This document shows, one piece after another, positions 62,030 through 64,000 of a DNA stretch of 64,000 nucleotides. The DNA is from JBDHDH01 sp039591615 (GTDB lineage Bacteria > Gemmatimonadota > Gemmatimonadetes > Gemmatimonadales > GWC2-71-9): assembly GCA_039591615.1 (NCBI GenBank), contig JBDHDH010000002.1:45886-109885 (forward strand), in the 5' to 3' direction. The position numbers and the translations under genes were made by a program. The notes under the pieces were generated by a model. That model had not been told where the DNA came from and searched no databases. It worked only from the letters and a program-made list of their open reading frames with translations. Numbering within the stretch: the stretch's first letter is position 1; every line of letters starts with the position of its first letter.

Positions 62030-63303
62030 ACCGAAGCCCCCCTGGTGAATGCGTCGGCGAAGTTCCGGGACGGGCACAGATTCGCCGGCACCCGCGTTGC
62101 CAGCTCTTCGAGGGAGAGATCATCGACGAACCGATCGCTCTCATTGAGCGCTTCCGCGGGGAGGAGTGCGAGATCGAGATCGTGGCGCTCCTCCAGGGCC
62201 CGCTGGATCGCCAGGCCGGGCAGGAGGCCGGCGGTTGTCACGGATGGTCCGAAGAGATCGTTCTCCACCACCAGCAGCTCGAACGATCCTCGAGTGCGCG
62301 TGGCGAGGGTGGCGAGTACTGTCGGCATGAGGTGTTCCATTGCCTTCCCGGTCACCACGGCCGCTCGCGTGTCGCCGAGATCCGGGAGGGTGTCGTGGGC
62401 CAGATCGATCTGCCGCTGCAGGTATCGCACCGCTCCCACCCCGTTCTCCACCTGCTCGAACCCATCGTACCGCTCCGGCGGGGGGAGCGGCAGCTCGGCG
62501 ACGAGATAGAGCTCGTCGGACCCGTACGCCCAGTGTGCGTCCCGCTCGCCGAAAGCGCGGCGGGCGTATCGGTCGACGAGGGTAATCGCCGCCCGGCATT
62601 CGGCCGCAGACGGTTGGCGAACCAGGTGATGCTTGCTGAATTCGGTAAGTCCGACCGGGACGACGGAGACTGACAACACGGCGTCTTGCAGGGCATAGAG
62701 GTCTTCCAGGCTCCGCTCCAGAACGCTTCCGTCGTTCACGTCCGGCTGAAGAACGATTTGCGTGTGAAACCGGATGCCGCGAAGCCCGAATCTCCGAAGC
62801 TGTGGGACGATCTCCGGGGCCCGAGGATTGCGGAGGACACGGCGGCGAACCGTCGGGTCGGTGGCGTGGACCGAGACGTAGAGCGGCGAGAGCCGGTACT
62901 CGATGATCCGATCGATGTCTCGCCGCTTGAGATTCGTGAGCGTCGCGAAGTTGCCGTAGCGAAATGAGAGACGATAGTCGTCATCGCGGATATAGAGAGG
63001 GGATCGCAGGCCCTCAGGAAGGCCGTCGACGAAGCAAAAGTCACATCGGTTGGCGCACCGTCGGATGCTGGGGCGCTCCAATTCAACGCCGAGTGGGAGT
63101 CCCTCTGGCCGCTCCACGTCGTACTCCACCACGTCGCCATCCGCTGACTGCGCCAGGAGCGTGAAGCGGTCGTCTGCGGCACGAAACTCCCAATCCAGGA
63201 AATCGTGCAGCTCATAGCCGTTGATGGACAGAAGCTCCGTGCCGGCCGTGAGCCCGAGCTCCGAACCCAGCGAATCGTCGTGGACGGCAGCGATGCGAAT
63301 CAT
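62026..63303 (-). CDS. DUF512 radical SAM protein with PDZ-like N-terminal domain
   Basis: A 425-residue protein. The first 70 residues resemble a PDZ domain (DSLGSELGLTAGTELLSING). A radical-SAM-like domain has CANRCDFC (CX3CX2C) followed by FVDGLPEGLR. The C-terminal DUF512 domain includes SVVPVGLTEF and VTGKAMEHLMPTVL. Proteins of this family commonly neighbour der, as here, with four-base overlap. Function unknown, though a role linked to ribosome or lipid is possible. Confidence 0.85.
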   Translation of the reverse strand: MIRIAAVHDDSLGSELGLTAGTELLSINGYELHDFLDWEFRAADDRFTLLAQSADGDVVEYDVERPEGLPLGVELERPSIRRCANRCDFCFVDGLPEGLRSPLYIRDDDYRLSFRYGNFATLTNLKRRDIDRIIEYRLSPLYVSVHATDPTVRRRVLRNPRAPEIVPQLRRFGLRGIRFHTQIVLQPDVNDGSVLERSLEDLYALQDAVLSVSVVPVGLTEFSKHHLVRQPSAAECRAAITLVDRYARRAFGERDAHWAYGSDELYLVAELPLPPPERYDGFEQVENGVGAVRYLQRQIDLAHDTLPDLGDTRAAVVTGKAMEHLMPTVLATLATRTRGSFELLVVENDLFGPSVTTAGLLPGLAIQRALEERHDLDLALLPAEALNESDRFVDDLSLEELATRVPANLCPSRNFADAFTRGASV

Positions 63304-63496
63304 GATCCGGTGACGTTGAGGTGGAAGGATGCGGGTGCGATGTCCGGACGCGCTTCGTCACCCCGGGACCGGCGTTCCCCCCAACGGCCGCGCGCGGCAT
63401 GGTGCTGTGAAAGGAACCCGGTCTCCAAGAGAAACGGCGGGACGGCGGTCTCGCCGCACCGCCATTCCGCCGTTCCGTCTTTCCGCCGTTCTCGAG
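63304..63496. other. Intergenic region
   Basis: About 190 bases with simple, GCC-rich repeats (CCGCCATTCCGCCGTTCCG near 63460) and no gene or strong promoter recognised. Confidence 0.4.
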
Positions 63497-63568
<72 letters not shown>

Positions 63569-63583
63569 AATCCTTGTCCTACA

Positions 63584-63615
63584 ACAACTTACAGAACTGA
63601 AGTGGAGTTGCGCAA
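63584..63615 (-). promoter_or_regulatory. Candidate promoter of tRNA-Gly
   Basis: On the minus strand: TTG at 63615-63613, 21 bases, TAAGTTGT at 63591-63584, then 15 bases to the tRNA. The second element is a weaker match than at tRNA-Arg, but spacing is identical. Confidence 0.45.
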
Positions 63616-63714
63616 CACGTACAGGCCGTGACGGGTCTGTTCCCGCCCCCTCTGCACAGGTGAGTCCGGCGGCTCTGCAATCTGGGGTCTGCCCTGCCCC
63701 GCCGTCAACGGCTC

Positions 63715-63752
63715 CCATTCGGCGACCGCACCGCCATTCGGCGACCGCACCG
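63715..63752 (+). repeat. Perfect 19-base tandem duplication
   Basis: CCATTCGGCGACCGCACCG occurs at 63715-63733 and again immediately at 63734-63752. It lies in the non-coding stretch after tRNA-Gly. Only two copies are seen, so it may be a recent slippage event or paired protein-binding sites. Confidence 0.8.
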
Positions 63753-63869
63753 GGCTGAGCATCCGGCGAATCTCTTGGGGCAAGCGGCGGGAACGACGAT
63801 TTCTAAGGCAGCAGACGGGTGAATGCGGGAAATGCGGGTACGCTAAGACTGTGCAGCTGGGTGACGCAG

Positions 63870-63900
63870 GAAGGGAGGGGCCCGGAGGGCCCCTCCCTTC
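63870..63900. terminator. Perfect 14-bp GC-rich hairpin, possible terminator
   Basis: GAAGGGAGGGGCCC (63870-63883), loop GGA, GGGCCCCTCCCTTC (63887-63900). The stem is perfect and very stable, but neither side has a T-run. On the minus strand it lies about 50 bases past a stop codon at 63953-63955, which fits a terminator of the gene entering from the right edge. Confidence 0.55.
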
Positions 63901-63952
63901 GTCGATCGCGATTTGTTCTTCGGAAATTGACCTTGCCGCACTCCTTCCGGCG

Positions 63953-64000
63953 CTATGTCCCGACGGTGTATCGCCACGCCACGATGTCTTCGGCGACGGC
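63953..64000 (-). CDS. Possible 3' end of an unidentified gene entering from the right
   Basis: Read leftwards, the last 48 bases give AVAEDIVAWRYTVGT and then TAG. Only 15 codons are inside the window, so no family can be named. The strong hairpin just beyond it supports a real gene end. Could equally be chance. Confidence 0.25.
   Translation of the reverse strand, partial: AVAEDIVAWRYTVGT

Noticed and set aside
63589..63783. 64-codon frame on the minus strand near the right end
   Set aside because: No ribosome-binding site, no recognisable family, and it spans the tRNA-Gly promoter candidate and the tandem repeat.

Overview
The window is one dense stretch of a GC-rich bacterial chromosome, about 63 kb of mostly housekeeping genes with very short or overlapping gene junctions. 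The organism looks like a Gram-negative, respiring bacterium. It has Kdo/LPS genes (kdsA, kdsB, kdsC) and LPS-export genes (lptC, an OstA/LptA-like gene, lptB), a 14-subunit-type complex I (nuoJ-N end), menaquinone synthesis by the futalosine route (mqnE, mqnA, mqnC) and the MEP pathway (ispF). A Gemmatimonadota-like or other FCB-group origin is my best guess, from gene content and from several TTG-N20/21-TAnnTT(T) promoter candidates that resemble Bacteroidota promoters. No rRNA or marker gene in the window settles this.

Layout: 1-5725 complex I (nuoJ partial, K, L, M, N). 5772-14094 phosphohexomutase, UPF0182 membrane protein, carbamate-kinase-like protein, sucC, sucD, a PTS-IIA/CBS protein and ndk. 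14128-22045 a long operon: yceD, rpmF, plsX, fabH, fabD, fabG, acpP, fabF, then mqnE and mqnA, so type II fatty acid synthesis runs directly into menaquinone synthesis. 22046-28892 a looser accessory region: an internally deleted M24 peptidase pseudogene, a YkvI-like transporter, a 0.7-kb stretch without a clear gene, and a TRAP transporter whose permease genes and binding protein flank a divergent leucine dehydrogenase. 29123-30594 mqnC and a PurE-like gene. 30726-35272 a GldA/GldF/GldG-like ABC operon ending in a DUF4340 gene. 35446-39379 aminotransferase, ispF, a DedA gene that appears to start at CTG, a Xer recombinase and trpG/pabA.

39531-54672 is an almost gapless 15-kb run: kdsB, pyrG, kdsA, kdsC, lptC, ostA/lptA, lptB (with an unusual N-terminal domain), rpoN, then glycosyltransferases and polytopic membrane proteins for lipid-linked sugar or cell-surface polymer work, and dapF. 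From 63303 down to 54940 the minus strand carries another tightly packed run: DUF512 radical SAM protein, der, plsY, gpsA, a MerR-type regulator, surE, pcm, a second dedA, acyP, apt, tRNA-Arg(CCT) and a TPR protein. tRNA-Gly(CCC) lies at 63497-63568.

Functionally the window links envelope lipid supply (plsX, plsY, gpsA, fab genes), LPS core sugar synthesis (pyrG makes the CTP that kdsB uses) and LPS export with respiratory-chain components. No CRISPR array, intact insertion sequence, prophage or obvious new defence system was seen. The most interesting points are the domain-extended LptB, the CTG-started DedA, the TRAP/leucine dehydrogenase arrangement, the PurE His-to-Ala change, the MqnE cysteine spacing and the recurring promoter motif with apparently leaderless genes.
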